64,000 nucleotides of DNA from Pleionea litopenaei (lineage in GTDB: Bacteria > Pseudomonadota > Gammaproteobacteria > Enterobacterales > Kangiellaceae). The translations under genes and the position numbers were made by a program. Of the stretch, positions 1 to 9,272 are shown in pieces. Each line of letters starts with the position of its first letter. Position 1 is the stretch's first letter. Where the stretch lies: positions 1,242,501 through 1,306,500 of the forward strand of contig NZ_CP133548.1 of the NCBI RefSeq assembly GCF_031198435.1, written 5' to 3'. The notes under the pieces were generated by a model. The model was given only the letters and a program-made list of their open reading frames with translations. It did no database searches and was not told the origin of the DNA.

Positions 1-28
1 AGTGCCCACACAGATTACTTCATCTAAG

Positions 29-41
29 TTTTTAAAGAACA
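29..41 (-). promoter_or_regulatory. boxA-like antitermination site of an rRNA leader
   Basis: Read on the minus strand this is TGTTCTTTAAAAA, followed about 20 bases later by AATCTGTGTGGGCACT. That pairing is typical of gammaproteobacterial 16S leaders (boxA TGCTCTTTAACA followed by CTGTGTGGGCACT in E. coli). The 16S gene itself should lie beyond the left edge, transcribed leftwards. Confidence 0.8.
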
Positions 42-98
42 TGTTGACCGGAACTTGCCGCTTCAACTTAACGTTGCTTTCTCAACGTTGGGGCGCGA

Positions 99-126
99 AT
101 TATACGCCACCAGAACATCCTGTCAA
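99..126 (-). promoter_or_regulatory. rRNA operon promoter P2
   Basis: On the minus strand: -35 TTGACA (121–126), a 16-base spacer, and -10 TATAAT (99–104), followed by the GC-rich discriminator TCGCGCCCC. A perfect -35 and -10 with a GC-rich discriminator is the pattern of growth-rate and ppGpp-controlled rRNA promoters. It sits about 60 bases upstream of the boxA-like element. Confidence 0.8.
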
Positions 127-223
127 CACTTATTTTTAAGTTTGTTTCACTTCCTGTGAAACCGCTTGAAAACTGCCTTAAACTCTTTTGTTTAAAGGCC
201 TTGTTGCCTCAAGCGAGACGCGC

Positions 224-283
224 ATTATAAGGATAAATTTAAGCTTGGCAAGCATTAAAATAAAAAAAATTAAACTTTTTTTA
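224..283 (-). promoter_or_regulatory. rRNA operon promoter P1 with UP element
   Basis: On the minus strand: -35 TTGCCA (246–251), a 16-base spacer, -10 TATAAT (224–229) and the discriminator GCGCGTCTC. Directly upstream (about 254–283) is a nearly pure A/T tract in the position of an UP element, which binds the RNA polymerase alpha subunit. P1 and P2 are about 125 bases apart, the usual tandem arrangement of rrn promoters. The promoter region abuts the 3' end of msrQ. Confidence 0.8.
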
Positions 284-300
284 CATCGCCTATTTTATGC

Positions 301-897
301 TTAATTCTTGGCCAATTCAGGGCGATTTTGCTTAATTTTCCACCAAACCCGAGGCATTAATAGAGCAGCAAGTAGGAAACCATATAAAAGTGGCTCATTG
401 AGATCGGCTTTGACCTGCCAGAAATAATGTACCCAACCTAATATTGCAATGCCGTAAACCAATTGATGAAGTCTTTTCCAGTGACGTTTCAGTTTTCGTT
501 GCGCCCAAAGGTTTGATGTTGCAATTAAAGGGAGGGTCATTACAAAGGCAACTATTCCCAGAGTCAGGTAGGGCCTTTTTATCAGTTCAGAGCCGATCAT
601 CTCCCATTGCCATCCCAAGAACAGCCATATATAAGTGATCACATGTAAGAAGAGGTAAAACGCAAAGTAAAGCCCAAGCATACGACGGTAGTTAATTAGC
701 TTGTGCCATCGAAACCATCTCCTTAACGGCGTGATGGATAATGACCCCAGCAGAAAATAAAAACTCCACATGCCTAAACCATGCAATAGTGTCTCTTGCG
801 GATCAGCTCCAAGGGTCTGCCGGAATGCGCTTACTATATAATAGGCTAAAGGAAGCCACGCACAGAAATGGGCGATAACTTTAATGACTCGACTCAT
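301..897 (-). CDS. msrQ: MsrQ, heme-binding membrane subunit of the MsrPQ methionine sulfoxide reductase
   Basis: A 198-residue integral membrane protein of the YedZ/MsrQ family. The family passes electrons from the quinone pool or flavin reductase to periplasmic MsrP, which repairs oxidised methionines in envelope proteins. About six hydrophobic segments are visible. Conserved histidines in the second to fourth segments (HGLGMW, FLHVITY, LHQLVYG) are the likely heme ligands. Its ATG lies 2 bases after the msrP stop on the same strand, so the two form one operon. The 3' end borders the promoter region of an rRNA operon. Confidence 0.93.
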   Translation of the reverse strand: MSRVIKVIAHFCAWLPLAYYIVSAFRQTLGADPQETLLHGLGMWSFYFLLGSLSITPLRRWFRWHKLINYRRMLGLYFAFYLFLHVITYIWLFLGWQWEMIGSELIKRPYLTLGIVAFVMTLPLIATSNLWAQRKLKRHWKRLHQLVYGIAILGWVHYFWQVKADLNEPLLYGFLLAALLMPRVWWKIKQNRPELAKN

Positions 898-899
898 CT

Positions 900-1847
900 T
901 TAATACCAGCGAGACAGATCCAATCCGCGATATAACTCAGCCACATGCTCGCCGTAACCATTGAACATTTCAGTTTCAATGCGTTTGGTACCAAAAAACG
1001 ACTCATCAATAATACGACGCTCTTGCGCTTGGCTCCAACGGGGATGATTAACTTTAGGGTTAACGTTGGCGTAGAAGCCATACTCGGACGGAGCTGACTG
1101 TTGCCAAGTATTTACAGGCATCTTTTCTACTAGCTTTATCTTTACAATTGATTTGATGCTTTTGAACCCATACTTCCAAGGCACAACAAGACGCAATGGT
1201 GCTCCATTTTGATTAGGTAATGATTTATCAAACACGCCCGTTGCCAGAATCGTAAGGGGATGCATGGCCTCATCGATTCGTAATCCTTCGACATACGGCC
1301 AATCAAGACTAAAAAATCCCAGTGCTCCTCGCCTTTGCCCAGGCATTCTTTCTGGATCATAGAGCGTTTCAAACTGTACAAACTTCGCTTTAGATGTTGG
1401 TCTAGCGAGTGACAAAAGCTCTCTGAGCTCAAAGCCTCTCCATGGAATAACCATCGACCATGCTTCGACGCAACGTAAACGATAGATTCTCTCTCGTTGT
1501 TGAGTCTTCTTTAATACATCTTCGAACCCCAAAGTAATGGGTTTCTCAACCTCACCTTCAATCGCCACCTGCCAAGGTAACGGTTGAAAATCTTTAGCGA
1601 GCTTTGCAGGCCCCTCTTTACTCAAAGAAAACTCATAGAAGTTGTTATAGTGAGTCACCGAATATTCAGAAGTGAGTTTTTCTACAGTGGAGAATGGATC
1701 AGTCTCAGCCCTAACTAATGAAGGAGCAACCGCACTGAGTGCTAACCCTTTAAGAAATTGTCGACGATTTTGGTACAGACCTTCAGAAATAACGTCATTC
1801 TCAGGATGGTCATAGTTTGGTCGCGATTTTGAGTTCTTAATAAGCAT
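900..1847 (-). CDS. msrP: MsrP, periplasmic molybdopterin methionine sulfoxide reductase catalytic subunit
   Basis: A 315-residue protein of the YedY/MsrP family, which reduces methionine sulfoxide in periplasmic proteins using a Mo-molybdopterin cofactor. The N-terminus carries a twin-arginine signal (RRQFLKG, residues ~28–34), consistent with Tat export of the folded cofactor-loaded enzyme. The molybdenum-ligand cysteine is visible in RLRCVEAW, followed by the family segment MVIPWRGF and the later GAPLRLVVPWKYGFKSIK. It is the first gene of the msrP–msrQ operon. Length and motifs match the family with no sign of damage. Confidence 0.95.
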   Translation of the reverse strand: MLIKNSKSRPNYDHPENDVISEGLYQNRRQFLKGLALSAVAPSLVRAETDPFSTVEKLTSEYSVTHYNNFYEFSLSKEGPAKLAKDFQPLPWQVAIEGEVEKPITLGFEDVLKKTQQRERIYRLRCVEAWSMVIPWRGFELRELLSLARPTSKAKFVQFETLYDPERMPGQRRGALGFFSLDWPYVEGLRIDEAMHPLTILATGVFDKSLPNQNGAPLRLVVPWKYGFKSIKSIVKIKLVEKMPVNTWQQSAPSEYGFYANVNPKVNHPRWSQAQERRIIDESFFGTKRIETEMFNGYGEHVAELYRGLDLSRWY

Positions 1848-2050
1848 GTGTCATCCAGCGGTTGTGAGCAGGGAGCCATTCATCTTACAGTTTAGACGCA
1901 CATTCCCTGTGACTGTTACACACTTATACGAAAAAGACTGACCGCTAGAGTTTTTATAACGCCTGACTAGTTGACCATGCAGGCAAGTCTAATCGACTCA
2001 CCTGCATTTCTATAGGCGCCATTGACTGAAAGCGTCAGGACTGAAAATAA

Positions 2051-2875
2051 TCAGGAGGGCTTGGTCTCTTCTTCTTCAACACCATTGGAAGATTCTGCAA
2101 CGCTCTCTTCAACATCAACTGATTTCACTCGTTTTTGTCGACGAAGCATCAAATTTCGTTTTTGCCACAACGTCATAATTGGCCCACTTAATGCGTATCC
2201 ACCAAATACCGTGAACAAAACGACCGGGGGTTGATAAGCGATCAGTACAAAGACCAATACAATCACCAAAACGGCAATGAAGGGGACTTTTCCGCGCCAG
2301 TTAACTTCTTTGAAACTGTAATATCGCAAGTTACTTACCATTGCCAAGCCAAGTAAGATGGTCACTATTGAAATCCAAAACCCGTAGACTTTACCATCCA
2401 CCGATAGGTCAACGCCTAGCCAAACCATTCCGGCAAGAATTGCCGCAGCCGATGGAATTGCCAACCCTTGAAAATACTTTTTGTCAGCAATTCCAATTTG
2501 TGTGTTGAACCTAGCTAAGCGAAGAGCGCCACCGGCAACAAAAACAAACGCAGCTAACCAGCCGAGTTTGCCCTGATCGGCTAGAGCCCAATTATAAGTG
2601 ACCAACGCGGGAGCTATTCCAAAAGAAACAATATCGGCCATCGAATCATACTCAGCACCAAAATCCGACTGGGTGCCGGTCATTCTGGCTACGCGTCCAT
2701 CGAGTCCATCCATGATCATGGCAATAAAAATAGCAATGGCTGCTGGCTCAAACTGCCCTTTCATAGAGGCAACCACCGCATAAAACCCAGCAAACAGTCC
2801 TGCAGTGGTCAGTAAGTTTGGTAATAAGTAGATGCCTCGTCCGGGCGTCTTTTTGGGTACTTCATTTTGTGTCAT
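2051..2875 (-). CDS. pssA: CDP-diacylglycerol–serine O-phosphatidyltransferase
   Basis: A 274-residue multi-spanning membrane enzyme that makes phosphatidylserine from CDP-diacylglycerol and serine, the first committed step to phosphatidylethanolamine. The CDP-alcohol phosphatidyltransferase signature is intact: DGLDGRVARMTG followed by FGAEYDSMAD, giving the DG-x2-AR-x8-G-x3-D-x3-D pattern. Several hydrophobic helices follow, and the C-terminus is a charged, acidic tail. This is the integral-membrane type (Bacillus/Helicobacter-like), not the E. coli peripheral PssA. It stands alone on the minus strand. Confidence 0.92.
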   Translation of the reverse strand: MTQNEVPKKTPGRGIYLLPNLLTTAGLFAGFYAVVASMKGQFEPAAIAIFIAMIMDGLDGRVARMTGTQSDFGAEYDSMADIVSFGIAPALVTYNWALADQGKLGWLAAFVFVAGGALRLARFNTQIGIADKKYFQGLAIPSAAAILAGMVWLGVDLSVDGKVYGFWISIVTILLGLAMVSNLRYYSFKEVNWRGKVPFIAVLVIVLVFVLIAYQPPVVLFTVFGGYALSGPIMTLWQKRNLMLRRQKRVKSVDVEESVAESSNGVEEEETKPS

Positions 2876-3066
2876 AAAACCGTCTCAATTAGTAGCGCTT
2901 TAAACGCTCTCTGCTAATATTGCTAATAGTAAATTGAATCAACCACTTAGTGTACCGCGTATTTGCTCAATGATAAATGCGTCTGCGTGCAAAGCGATGT
3001 TGACAGAGACTTAGATTCTGTCAAGATACGCTCGCAAACAACCGCCAAAACGAAAAGACTTGAATC

Positions 3067-3345
3067 ATGCAACTGGCAGACAACGAAAAACTGGTCATTA
3101 TCGGATTGAATCAGGCAGGGCAAAAATTTCGGCCGTCCGACTGGGCAGAACGGCTGTGCGGCAGTTTATGCACTTTTCGAAACCGTCGAATGTACTACTC
3201 TCCCCTACTTAGGCCTGCGGTTATCGATGGTGTAAAGTGTGTCATCGTTGACGCCAAATTAGCCTCCGAGCAATCGGAGATGTTCCAGTATGTACTGGGC
3301 TTTGTGCAAGAAAATGCCCTAAAAACTGAGATCCAGGCCAAATAA
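3067..3345 (+). CDS. DUF3579-like small cytoplasmic protein
   Basis: A 92-residue soluble protein resembling DUF3579, a short family of unknown function in beta- and gammaproteobacteria. The segment FRPSDWAERLCGSLCTF followed by YSPLLRPAVIDGVKCVIVD is the recognisable part: it has a WAERL motif and ends in a short beta-rich region. No signal peptide or membrane segment is present. It is monocistronic between pssA (divergent) and the next secreted protein gene. The family assignment is by pattern memory, not a search. Confidence 0.75.
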   Translation: MQLADNEKLVIIGLNQAGQKFRPSDWAERLCGSLCTFRNRRMYYSPLLRPAVIDGVKCVIVDAKLASEQSEMFQYVLGFVQENALKTEIQAK

Positions 3346-3433
3346 TTACAACTTTTCGTTCCGTAGCTCTTAACTTTTAGCCTCTGAAAGCGCTATATTA
3401 ATAATATCACTTTGAATTTAAAGGTTTTTGGTA

Positions 3434-3880
3434 ATGATTAAAACATGGTTGCTCACCAGCATTGCTGTATTCGGACTCAGCGTTTTTGCCGCATCGGGTG
3501 TTCTCTATAAATGGAAAGATGCTGACGGCAACATTAAATACGGTGACCGACCACCCAAAGGAGTTCCTTACGAGCGTATCAAAGTACGCGACTCAAAAGG
3601 CAATGCACCGACGCCAATCACAGAAAAAATGGAAGCGAAAGAACAGGACAACAGTAATGTTCGAGAGCAACTTGATAAAGCACAGCAGCAAATGAACCAA
3701 GCGTGCAAAATTGCCAAAGCCAATATGAAGACGTTAGAAACCGCAACGCGCATTAAAATCACCGGAGAAGACGGAGAAGCTCGCCAAATGACCGAGGAAG
3801 AGCGAGAAAAGAAGAAAGCTGAGATGCAAGAGAAGATTAAGCAGTTTTGTGAAGAGTCAAATGACGCTAAGAAAAAGTAG
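3434..3880 (+). CDS. secreted DUF4124-domain protein
   Basis: A 148-residue exported protein. I start it at the ATG at 3434 because an AAAGG ribosome site lies 9 bases upstream; an in-frame TTG at 3428 has none. Residues 1–20 form a signal peptide (LLTSIAVFGLSVFAASG). The mature N-terminus VLYKWKDADGNIKYGDRPP is the DUF4124 motif, a short beta-hairpin domain common in proteobacterial envelope proteins. The rest is charged, predicted helical or coiled coil, and ends in lysines. Its function is unknown. A terminator shared with convergent clpB follows it. Confidence 0.8.
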   Translation: MIKTWLLTSIAVFGLSVFAASGVLYKWKDADGNIKYGDRPPKGVPYERIKVRDSKGNAPTPITEKMEAKEQDNSNVREQLDKAQQQMNQACKIAKANMKTLETATRIKITGEDGEARQMTEEEREKKKAEMQEKIKQFCEESNDAKKK

Positions 3881-3898
3881 CGCGCTAGAGACCGAATT

Positions 3899-3927
3899 AA
3901 AAAGCGAGCCGAGGCTCGCTTTTTTTA
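3899..3927. terminator. bidirectional rho-independent terminator
   Basis: An 8-bp perfect stem, AGCGAGCC / GGCTCGCT (3903–3920), with a 2-base loop. It has A's on the left and T's on the right, so it can end both the DUF4124 gene and clpB, which converge here. Confidence 0.85.
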
Positions 3928-3930
3928 TGT

Positions 3931-6501
3931 TTAGTGAAATACGATTTCATCGCCCTCACGTTGAACTTGAATAACATCTCCGGCATGGTATTTACCTTCA
4001 AGTATATTATTCGCTAACGGATTTTCTAACCACTGTTGAATCGCTCGCTTCAAAGGTCGAGCACCATACACAGGATCAAAACCACGCTCAGCAATCAGCG
4101 TTAAAGCATCTTCATCCACTTCAAGCTGCAAATTGTGCTCCGCTAAGCGAGCCGTTAAGTTTTTCATTTGAATCTTCGCAATGGCTTTCACTGCCGACTC
4201 AGGAAGCGAGTGGAAAACAACCGTTTCATCGACTCGGTTAATAAACTCTGGTCGGAAAAACTGACCAATCACTTCCATAATTTTTGTCTTAATGGCGGCA
4301 TAATCTCCGGTGCCGGAAGCCTCCATAATGACGTCTGAACCTAGGTTAGAGGTCATCACCACCACTGTATTTCTAAAATCTACCGTACGACCTTGCCCAT
4401 CGGTTAGTCGGCCATCTTCCAACACTTGCAACAGCACGTTGAAAACGTCTGGGTGTGCTTTTTCAACTTCATCGAGCAAAATAACCGAATAGGGTTTGCG
4501 TCGAACTGCCTCGGTTAAATAGCCTCCCTGATCATAGCCGACGTATCCTGGAGGAGCGCCGATCAAGCGCGATACTGAATGTTTTTCCATAAACTCAGAC
4601 ATATCGACACGAACCATGGCGTCTTCGCTATCAAACAGAAACTCGGCGAGCGACTTACACAGTTCTGTCTTACCAACCCCCGTTGGTCCAAGAAAGAGAA
4701 ATGAACCATTTGGTCGGTTTGGATCCGCTAAGCCAGCTCGAGATCGACGAATAGCATTGGCCACCGCAGTGACCGCTTCTTCTTGACCAACGACTCGTTG
4801 GTGCAATCCTTCTTCGATCTTGAGCAATTTTTCTCGCTCGCCTTCCAGCATTTTTGACACCGGAATGCCAGTCCACTTCGAAACCACTTCAGCAATTTCG
4901 TTGTCCGAGACCTTGTTACGCAGCAACGTCATGTCTTGCATTTCGACTTGAGTGGCCATATCAAGCTGCTTTTCAAGCTCAGGAATTTTACCGTATTGAA
5001 GCTCACTCATTCGACCAAGATCACTGGCCCGGCTCGCCGCCTCAAGCTCCAACCGAGCTCGCTCTAATTCTGTTTTGATGTGAGTCGTTCCTTGCAGCGC
5101 AGCTTTTTCAGCTGTCCAGATTTCATTGAGCTCTGAAAAATCTCTCTCAAGTTCATCGATTTGCTCTTCTAAGTCCGCCAAGCGCTTGATGGAACTGTCA
5201 TCTTTTTCTTTCTTGAGAGCTTCGCGTTGAATCTTCAATTGAATCATGCGTCGCTCTAATTTATCCATCTCTTCTGGCTTTGAGTCTATCTCCATACGAA
5301 TTCGGCTTGCCGCTTCATCAATCAAGTCAATGGCTTTGTCTGGTAACTGTCGATCAGAAATATAACGATGCGACAAGGTCGCGGCACTGACGATCGCTGG
5401 ATCGGTAATTTCTACTCCATGATGAACTTCGTAACGCTCTTTCAACCCGCGAAGAATCGCAATCGTGTCTTCAACACTGGGCTCGTCAACTTGTACTTTT
5501 TGGAAGCGACGCTCTAAGGCAGCATCTTTCTCAATGTATTTTCGATACTCATCGAGCGTCGTAGCGCCCACGCAGTGCAACTCGCCTCTTGCGAGGGCAG
5601 GCTTGAGCATATTTCCAGCATCCATTGCACCATCGGCCTTTCCGGCACCAACCATGGTGTGCAACTCATCAATAAATAGAATGATGCGCCCTTCTTGCTT
5701 CGCTAAATCATTAAGAACCGCTTTTAAGCGCTCTTCAAATTCACCGCGAAATTTTGCTCCGGCAATTAACGCTCCCATGTCCATCGACAATACGCGTTTA
5801 TTTTTTAAGCCTTCTGGCACTTCACCATTCACAATACGTTGTGCCAGCCCCTCAACAATGGCCGTTTTTCCGACACCTGGTTCTCCAATTAAGACTGGAT
5901 TATTCTTCGAGCGTCGTTGTAATACTTGAATGGTTCTTCGTATTTCATCATCACGACCAATCACCGGATCGAGCTTACCTTGCTCAGCGCGCTCGGTTAG
6001 GTCGACGGTGTATTTCTCTAACGCTTGGCGTTGCTCTTCGGCATTTGGGTCATCAATCGCTTGTCCGCCACGAACATCATTAATCGCCTGTTCAATGACC
6101 TCATGTTGCGCTCCGAGATCTTTTAAAATTTTACCCAGAGCACCTTTATCGGTCAGTGCCGCCAAAACGAATAGCTCAGATGAAATATATTGATCTTTAC
6201 GTTGTTGAGATAACTTGTCACATTGATTCAGCAAACGCGCTAAATCGTTAGAGATATGAATATCTCCCTCGTGCCCAGACACCTGCGGTAGCTGATCGAG
6301 CGCTTCGAGCAATTGCGATCGTAGCTGGTGCACATTGATCGACGCTTTGGTTAACAATGGCCGAACCGTGCCACCTTCTTGGTTTAACAGTGCCACCATC
6401 AAATGCAGCGGCTCAATGAACTGGTGGTCACGGCCAACTGCCAACGACTGAGCATCGGCAATGGCCAGTTGAAATTTACTGGTGAGTTTGTCCATTCGCA
6501 T
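3931..6501 (-). CDS. clpB: ClpB protein disaggregase (Hsp104 family AAA+ chaperone)
   Basis: An 856-residue hexameric ATPase that, together with DnaK, pulls proteins out of heat-shock aggregates. Order of parts: N-domain (~1–145), AAA-1 with Walker A GEPGVGKT (~204) and Walker B LFIDELHT, a coiled-coil M-domain (~405–525), then AAA-2 with GPTGVGKT (~603), [13 protein letters not shown] and the pore motif GYVGYDQGG. It aligns with E. coli ClpB from the first residue ([18 protein letters not shown]-like), which supports the ATG at 6501 over the internal ATG two codons later. A heat-shock-type promoter lies upstream, and a shared terminator follows the gene. Confidence 0.98.
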   Translation of the reverse strand: MRMDKLTSKFQLAIADAQSLAVGRDHQFIEPLHLMVALLNQEGGTVRPLLTKASINVHQLRSQLLEALDQLPQVSGHEGDIHISNDLARLLNQCDKLSQQRKDQYISSELFVLAALTDKGALGKILKDLGAQHEVIEQAINDVRGGQAIDDPNAEEQRQALEKYTVDLTERAEQGKLDPVIGRDDEIRRTIQVLQRRSKNNPVLIGEPGVGKTAIVEGLAQRIVNGEVPEGLKNKRVLSMDMGALIAGAKFRGEFEERLKAVLNDLAKQEGRIILFIDELHTMVGAGKADGAMDAGNMLKPALARGELHCVGATTLDEYRKYIEKDAALERRFQKVQVDEPSVEDTIAILRGLKERYEVHHGVEITDPAIVSAATLSHRYISDRQLPDKAIDLIDEAASRIRMEIDSKPEEMDKLERRMIQLKIQREALKKEKDDSSIKRLADLEEQIDELERDFSELNEIWTAEKAALQGTTHIKTELERARLELEAASRASDLGRMSELQYGKIPELEKQLDMATQVEMQDMTLLRNKVSDNEIAEVVSKWTGIPVSKMLEGEREKLLKIEEGLHQRVVGQEEAVTAVANAIRRSRAGLADPNRPNGSFLFLGPTGVGKTELCKSLAEFLFDSEDAMVRVDMSEFMEKHSVSRLIGAPPGYVGYDQGGYLTEAVRRKPYSVILLDEVEKAHPDVFNVLLQVLEDGRLTDGQGRTVDFRNTVVVMTSNLGSDVIMEASGTGDYAAIKTKIMEVIGQFFRPEFINRVDETVVFHSLPESAVKAIAKIQMKNLTARLAEHNLQLEVDEDALTLIAERGFDPVYGARPLKRAIQQWLENPLANNILEGKYHAGDVIQVQREGDEIVFH

Positions 6502-6536
6502 TGGATTGACCCCGTATAAAATTTAATCTCCTATTA

Positions 6537-6565
6537 AAATTGGGGCTATTCAAGTAAATTCAATA
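6537..6565 (-). promoter_or_regulatory. candidate sigma-32 (RpoH) promoter of clpB
   Basis: On the minus strand ATTGAAT is followed after about 12–13 bases by CCCCAATTT. This resembles the sigma-32 pattern CTTGAAA–N11–16–CCCCATNT and lies 36 bases upstream of the clpB start. clpB is heat-shock controlled in enterobacteria, so the placement makes sense. The -35 match is partial. Confidence 0.5.
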
Positions 6566-6593
6566 GATGAATTTGCGATATGACGGGATTAAT

Positions 6594-7280
6594 TTATTCA
6601 GAGACTACTTTTCGTCCGAGCAGTAAAGCGCCTATTTCAAGATCGATATCCGACGTTTCAAATTGAGGTGCATCAAATGGTGGAAACGAGGTTAAACGCG
6701 CTCGACCGCGCAGCACGACGCCGGTAAAAACACTTCCTTGACCGCGAACGCCTTCGATTCTCGATGGGTATACGGTACACGACAATTTATGAACCAATTT
6801 ACGCAACCCAGGTTTGATGTGAACTCTTTCTTCTGAGTCTAAATGAATTTTACCATGAGGGAATAACGCAACGACATCACCTTGATTAACACAGCGAATC
6901 ACCTCTCGAAACGCTTTATCGACCCGGCCTGAGCGGTCTACCGGAATACACTTCGCTAACTTAAATAACCAAGTTAACCCAAAACGTTCGTACTCTTCCT
7001 TGGCAATTAAAAACCGTAATGGTCGATGCGATGAAGCGATCAGTAAAAAGGGATCAAGACCTGAAATATGATTCGCAATGACAATGGCCCCCCCATTTTC
7101 CGGTAAGTTTATATTGTCCCCATCTAGGCGATGATAACCGCGACAAAAGATTCGAATCCAACCATCGATGGCATTGGTTAGCCAAAATCCCCAGTTAGCT
7201 TTATTAGCCATTAATCCGACAGCAACAAATATTCCGAAACTGGCGACAACTGCGATCACCACATACCACTCAACGGCCAC
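6594..7280 (-). CDS. PlsC-type lysophospholipid acyltransferase
   Basis: A 228-residue protein of the 1-acyl-glycerol-3-phosphate acyltransferase superfamily, which transfers fatty acids onto lysophospholipids or related acceptors. A membrane segment lies at residues ~5–24. The catalytic NHxxxxD motif is NHISGLDPFLL (~71–81), followed by a substrate-binding region (CIPVDRSGRVDKAFRE) and a FPHGKIHLD block in the place of the family's FPEGTRS. The HGK variant suggests it is not canonical PlsC. It starts at a GTG 3 bases after pgeF stops, with GGAG in front, so it is translationally linked to rluD–pgeF. Confidence 0.82.
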   Translation of the reverse strand: MAVEWYVVIAVVASFGIFVAVGLMANKANWGFWLTNAIDGWIRIFCRGYHRLDGDNINLPENGGAIVIANHISGLDPFLLIASSHRPLRFLIAKEEYERFGLTWLFKLAKCIPVDRSGRVDKAFREVIRCVNQGDVVALFPHGKIHLDSEERVHIKPGLRKLVHKLSCTVYPSRIEGVRGQGSVFTGVVLRGRARLTSFPPFDAPQFETSDIDLEIGALLLGRKVVSE

Positions 7281-7283
7281 GAC

Positions 7284-8000
7284 TTACTCCATCCAAATTA
7301 AACTGGCCATTCGACCAGTAGTGCCATCACGCCGATAAGAGAAAAACTCGTTTTCTCGATAGGTGCAATGATTGCTTTTAAACACGTTAACAGTCGCTTG
7401 ACGTAACTTATCCTCTGCAATACCAACCAGATCTCCCCAGTAGCCTTCGCTGTGTCGAATAAAGAAACGCTCATAGCTTGAATCGATTGAGGTAAAGTAA
7501 TCAACGACGTCTTGCTGTACTTCAAAACATGGTTGGCTTATCGCAGGTCCTATCCAAGCGGCTGTTGGGGAGGTTGGTTGAACGGTGTCAAGAAACTGTT
7601 CGATAATTCCATCGGCCAGTCCGCGCCAACCGGCATGAACAGCGCCCACCCATTGTCGTTTGGAGTCGACCAGTAGAATGGGCAGGCAATCAGCTGTCAT
7701 CACGGCACAAACACGCTTTGTGTTGCGTGTAAAACAAGCATCCGAAGGAACGCTAATCGCTGTTTGGTTATCGAGACAAACGACCTGAGTTGAGTGCGTT
7801 TGATTTAACCACAGCGGTTCTTCAGGCAACTGATATTTACCAACCAAAAGCCGACGGTTTTTTGTCACGCAGTGAGCATCGTCACCCACATGCATGGCAA
7901 GGTTGAAACTATCATAAGGCGTTTCACTAGCGCCCCCTAATCGAGTCGTTGTGAACGCATGAACACCTTCGAATGACCAGTTAGCTCGAACCACATGCAT
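7284..8000 (-). CDS. pgeF: PgeF (YfiH/laccase-domain) purine nucleoside phosphorylase-like protein
   Basis: A 238-residue multicopper-polyphenol-oxidase-fold protein. The family has purine nucleoside phosphorylase/adenosine deaminase activity, and in E. coli it (PgeF) edits peptidoglycan precursors that carry serine in place of alanine. Zn-binding motifs are visible: NQTHSTQVV, MTADCLPILL and GAVHAGWRG, whose His and Cys residues form the active site. It lies between rluD and the acyltransferase with only a few bases on either side. rluD–pgeF–clpB is also the E. coli order, though here an acyltransferase gene sits in between. Confidence 0.92.
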   Translation of the reverse strand: MHVVRANWSFEGVHAFTTTRLGGASETPYDSFNLAMHVGDDAHCVTKNRRLLVGKYQLPEEPLWLNQTHSTQVVCLDNQTAISVPSDACFTRNTKRVCAVMTADCLPILLVDSKRQWVGAVHAGWRGLADGIIEQFLDTVQPTSPTAAWIGPAISQPCFEVQQDVVDYFTSIDSSYERFFIRHSEGYWGDLVGIAEDKLRQATVNVFKSNHCTYRENEFFSYRRDGTTGRMASLIWME

Positions 8001-8002
8001 AC

Positions 8003-8965
8003 TTACACTCGTCCATTCTCTTGTTCTATGACCGATAACAGATGTTGATAATCTGCGGGCGCTTCAACTTCCCAATGTAGGAATTCTCCGCTGACCGGAT
8101 GCTCAAGACCGAGCTTTCGCGCGTGCAACGCCTGACGACGAAATCCACGAATGGCTTCTTTCAACTCATCAGAGGAACCGCTGGGTATAAAATTGTGTTT
8201 ACCATACAAGGCATCGCCTACCAACGGGTATTTCAGGTAGGCCATATGAACGCGAATCTGATGGGTCCGACCGGTCTCTAAATTGACCTTTAAATGGGTG
8301 AAGTTATTAAATTTATCTCTTAGACGGTAGTGTGTAATCGCTTCTTTTCCGTTAGGAACCACCGCCATTTGCAAACGGCTCGTCGGATGACGTCCGATTG
8401 GTGCTTCTATGGTTCCGCCAGAGACCATTTGCCCATGGCAAATGCATTGATATTCACGCTCGAAGGCTCTTTGCTGCAACTGTTCAACAAGCTTAGTGTG
8501 AGCCTCTAAGGTTCGAGCCACCACCAGCAACCCACTGGTGTCTTTATCAAGGCGATGCACGATTCCTGCGCGCGGTAAATGCCTTAGGTTTTCATCGAAA
8601 AACAACAGAGCATTAACAAGCGTACCGTCTCGATTGCCTGCGGCCGGGTGCACCACAAGACCGGCAGGTTTATTGATGACCAACAGGTGTGAATCTTGGT
8701 ATTGAATATCTAAAGGGATGTCTTGCGCTTCCCATTCACCGGCCACCTCAATTTCTGCATCAATACGAATTTGTTCGCCGCCAACCACTTTTTGGCGCCC
8801 CTTGGTCATAACTTGACCATCGACGGACACCAAGCCTTTTTTAATCCAGTCTTGTAACTTTGAACGAGAGACATCCTCACAGTGCTCCGCAATAGCTTGA
8901 TCAAGCCGCTGCCCGATCGCCGTTGAAGCAAGCTGAAACTCTTGGAAATAGTGCTGTTTTGACAT
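8003..8965 (-). CDS. rluD: RluD, 23S rRNA pseudouridine(1911/1915/1917) synthase
   Basis: A 320-residue pseudouridine synthase that modifies helix 69 of 23S rRNA, important for ribosome assembly and termination. It has an N-terminal S4 RNA-binding domain (~18–75, SKLQDWIKKGLVSVDG) and a catalytic domain whose aspartate lies in GIVHRLDKDTSGLLVVA (~135–151). The conserved LETGRTHQIRVHM and HARKLGLEHP segments are present. It is the first gene of the rluD–pgeF–acyltransferase operon and divergent from bamD, the arrangement seen in E. coli. Length is normal. Confidence 0.95.
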   Translation of the reverse strand: MSKQHYFQEFQLASTAIGQRLDQAIAEHCEDVSRSKLQDWIKKGLVSVDGQVMTKGRQKVVGGEQIRIDAEIEVAGEWEAQDIPLDIQYQDSHLLVINKPAGLVVHPAAGNRDGTLVNALLFFDENLRHLPRAGIVHRLDKDTSGLLVVARTLEAHTKLVEQLQQRAFEREYQCICHGQMVSGGTIEAPIGRHPTSRLQMAVVPNGKEAITHYRLRDKFNNFTHLKVNLETGRTHQIRVHMAYLKYPLVGDALYGKHNFIPSGSSDELKEAIRGFRRQALHARKLGLEHPVSGEFLHWEVEAPADYQHLLSVIEQENGRV

Positions 8966-9272
8966 ATTTTCTGCCTTCGAAGGAACCTTTCGAGCCTTCG
9001 CCTCTCTTAACTAGATGCCTTGTGGCAAACAATTACCAACTAAAATCACGGTAACCAGTGGCTAACGTACCCGTCAAGCAACAAATGGCTGCTCGTTACG
9101 TTAATAAGCATTGCATCAAATGCATATGCGATTATCGATTTTTAGTGACTCAATTAACACCAACACCGGGTTCGATCCTAAGAGCTATGGTAGAAAGTCA
9201 TTGGACTTAACCCTAGGCTCCGGTAGAATGAGGCCTATTGGAAACATGAATTCTAACGAACAATTAACGAGT
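8966..9272. other. 307-bp divergent intergenic region between rluD and bamD
   Basis: It must hold the promoters for both rluD and bamD. I see no hairpin terminator, RNA gene or convincing small ORF here. An open frame continues upstream from bamD but has no signal peptide or ribosome site in front. A GGAACCTTTC segment at 8981–8990 faintly resembles a sigma-E -35 box, but the matching -10 is weak. Confidence 0.5.

Noticed and set aside
8981-9012. GGAACC segment resembling a sigma-E -35 box upstream of bamD
   Set aside because: The -10 part is poor and the site would leave a leader of about 260 bases. Not strong enough to call.
9111-9272. Upstream extension of bamD to a TTG at 9111
   Set aside because: It would place 54 residues before the lipoprotein signal peptide. 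The ATG at 9273 starts directly at the signal.
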